From positions 1 through 64,000 of the forward strand of contig JBKPAA010000008.1 of the NCBI GenBank assembly GCA_046726215.1: 64,000 bases of DNA, in the 5' to 3' direction. This DNA comes from DASQUK01 sp046726215. Its GTDB lineage: Bacteria; Actinomycetota; Acidimicrobiia; Acidimicrobiales; VFJN01. Positions 63,220-64,000 of the stretch are shown piece after piece; the first letter of the stretch is position 1, and every line of letters starts with the position of its first letter. The position numbers and the translations under genes are program-made. The notes below the pieces were generated by a model. The model was not told the DNA's origin, did no database searches, and was given only the letters and a program-made list of their open reading frames with translations.

Positions 63220-63930
63220 TCAGCGGCGGACCTGGCCGAGCAGGCGCAGCACGTACCAGAACAGCAGCATGACAGAGGCGAAGAGCTGCACGGCGGCGCC
63301 AACGTAGGCGTCGGCGGGGTAGCGCCGGATGATCGTCTGGGTCTGGTAGAGGATCGAGCCGCCGGCCAGGCCGATCATCGCGACCGAGAACCACACGCCC
63401 AGGTCGAGGCCGAACAGCAGCGCCCCGGCGATGAGCACCAGCGCGCACACGCCCGCCCACAGCAGGATCGGCCGGAGGTACGAAAGATCAGCTCGCGTCA
63501 CCAACGCGACGGCGCTCAGCCCGGCGAAGCCGATGGCGGTGATCACGGCGGCCGCCAGCACGGTCGTGGTGCCGTCGCTCTGGACCTCGAAGATGTAGTG
63601 GAGGAAGGGGGCAAAGATCACGGCCTCGGCGGCCGCCAGCCCGAACAGCCCCGCGTACTGCCGCGACGGGTTGAGGATGTCGTGCGCGGCGCTGGTGGCC
63701 AGCCAGCTCACTACCATGAAGCCGCCGAGCAGCAGGATCCAGCGACCGCCGCTCGCGAACACGATGTCGTAGAGCGCTTCGGCCGCCCCCAGGTTGATCA
63801 GCAGGGCCTCGAAGGCCACGAACGCCAGGAGCGCCGCCAGCAGGTGCTGGTAGACCCGGACGAGGAACTCGCCGCGTGCTACGTCGTCGAGCATGACGAC
63901 GGGCGGATTGGACGGGGGCGCAGCGGCCAT
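63220..63930 (-). CDS. Bax inhibitor-1/YccA-family membrane protein
   Basis: A 236-residue protein with seven hydrophobic helices and the family patterns FVRVYQHLL-like start (VRVYQHLLAALLAF), AAAEAVIFAPFLHYI, SVAMIGLAGGSILYQTQTII, and a helix with WYVLRLLG at the end. Related to TMBIM/YccA proteins that control membrane-protein proteolysis or calcium leak. GGAGGA precedes ATG 63930. Confidence 0.85.
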   Translation of the reverse strand: MAAAPPSNPPVVMLDDVARGEFLVRVYQHLLAALLAFVAFEALLINLGAAEALYDIVFASGGRWILLLGGFMVVSWLATSAAHDILNPSRQYAGLFGLAAAEAVIFAPFLHYIFEVQSDGTTTVLAAAVITAIGFAGLSAVALVTRADLSYLRPILLWAGVCALVLIAGALLFGLDLGVWFSVAMIGLAGGSILYQTQTIIRRYPADAYVGAAVQLFASVMLLFWYVLRLLGQVRR

Positions 63931-64000
63931 CGGGTCCTCCGGTGCAGGATCGGCGACGAACGCCGCCAGGCTAGTGGACCCTCGCGGAAGTCATCGTGGC

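Noticed and set aside
1..64000. CRISPR array, insertion sequence, prophage or rRNA
   Set aside because: No regularly spaced repeats, transposase or integrase motifs, or rRNA-like sequence were seen; the only RNA gene is tRNA-Val.

Overview
The window is about 64 kb of very GC-rich DNA (my impression is about 70%) from an actinobacterial chromosome. The evidence is gene content: two SigB/SigF-type sigma factors with an RsbW-like ATPase, F420/FMN-type oxidoreductases, a UdgX-type uracil-DNA glycosylase, HelD, P450-ferredoxin pairs, a CxxHxxC-type ferredoxin and a GAACnnnnGTTC SOS box. The mix would suit a soil or aquatic Acidimicrobiia-like lineage, but the sequence alone does not fix the family. 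Genes are dense and on both strands, with many 4-nt ATGA/GTGA overlaps. I see one tRNA (Val, GAC), no rRNA, no CRISPR array, no insertion sequence and no phage genes.

Layout. 1-5.4 kb: a catabolic operon (SnoaL-like protein, SDR, Baeyer-Villiger monooxygenase, amidohydrolase, APH-type kinase). 5.4-10 kb: a PLP dehydratase, a GlsB-type stress membrane protein, a peroxiredoxin, and a large membrane-pseudokinase-flippase fusion. 10-12.4 kb: an ArsR-type regulator with two inverted-repeat operators, an MFS exporter and a GNAT protein. 12.4-17.4 kb: small proteins, a permuted papain-like amidase, and a compact unit of Asp-rich small peptide, JmjC/cupin-4 oxygenase and Suc/Fer-like thioredoxin-fold protein; then CsbD-like, DUF429 and ABM genes. 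17.4-21 kb: a lipid-type DUF/phosphotransferase pair, UdgX and a CBS protein. 21-24.2 kb: a stress-sigma island. 24.2-30.7 kb: a divergent SDR, a cold-shock protein with a repeat-bearing leader, PutA, an Lrp/AsnC regulator and 4-hydroxyphenylpyruvate dioxygenase.

30.8-37.2 kb: tRNA-Val, a P450 with ferredoxin, a cNMP-sensing histidine kinase preceded by a 35-codon remnant of a response-regulator/thioredoxin-reductase gene, a SnoaL-type ECF sigma factor with a VOC protein, and an SOS-box-controlled SRAP (HMCES/YedK) gene. 37.4-44.3 kb: a MalT-like LuxR regulator, membrane proteins, a PPOX protein and an LLM oxidoreductase. 43.6-46.4 kb: a cytochrome b561-like protein and lipoprotein divergent from an ECF sigma/zinc anti-sigma pair. 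46.5-52.2 kb: HelD and two aberrant acyl-CoA dehydrogenases. 52-54.5 kb: a DHA2 exporter-TetR operon with its operator. 54.5-58.6 kb: an MprAB-like two-component system divergent from an HtrA/PepD-like protease. 58.7-64 kb: NhaA, a Gfo/Idh/MocA oxidoreductase, a possible truncated partner gene, a zinc-ribbon DinB-like protein, a histidine phosphatase and a Bax inhibitor-1 family protein.

Functionally the window is mostly catabolism plus envelope, redox and general-stress response. The least explained items are the peptide/JmjC/Suc-Fer unit with a structured leader, the in-frame-deleted thioredoxin-reductase remnant, and the pseudokinase-flippase fusion. All assignments are from reading motifs; no database search was possible.
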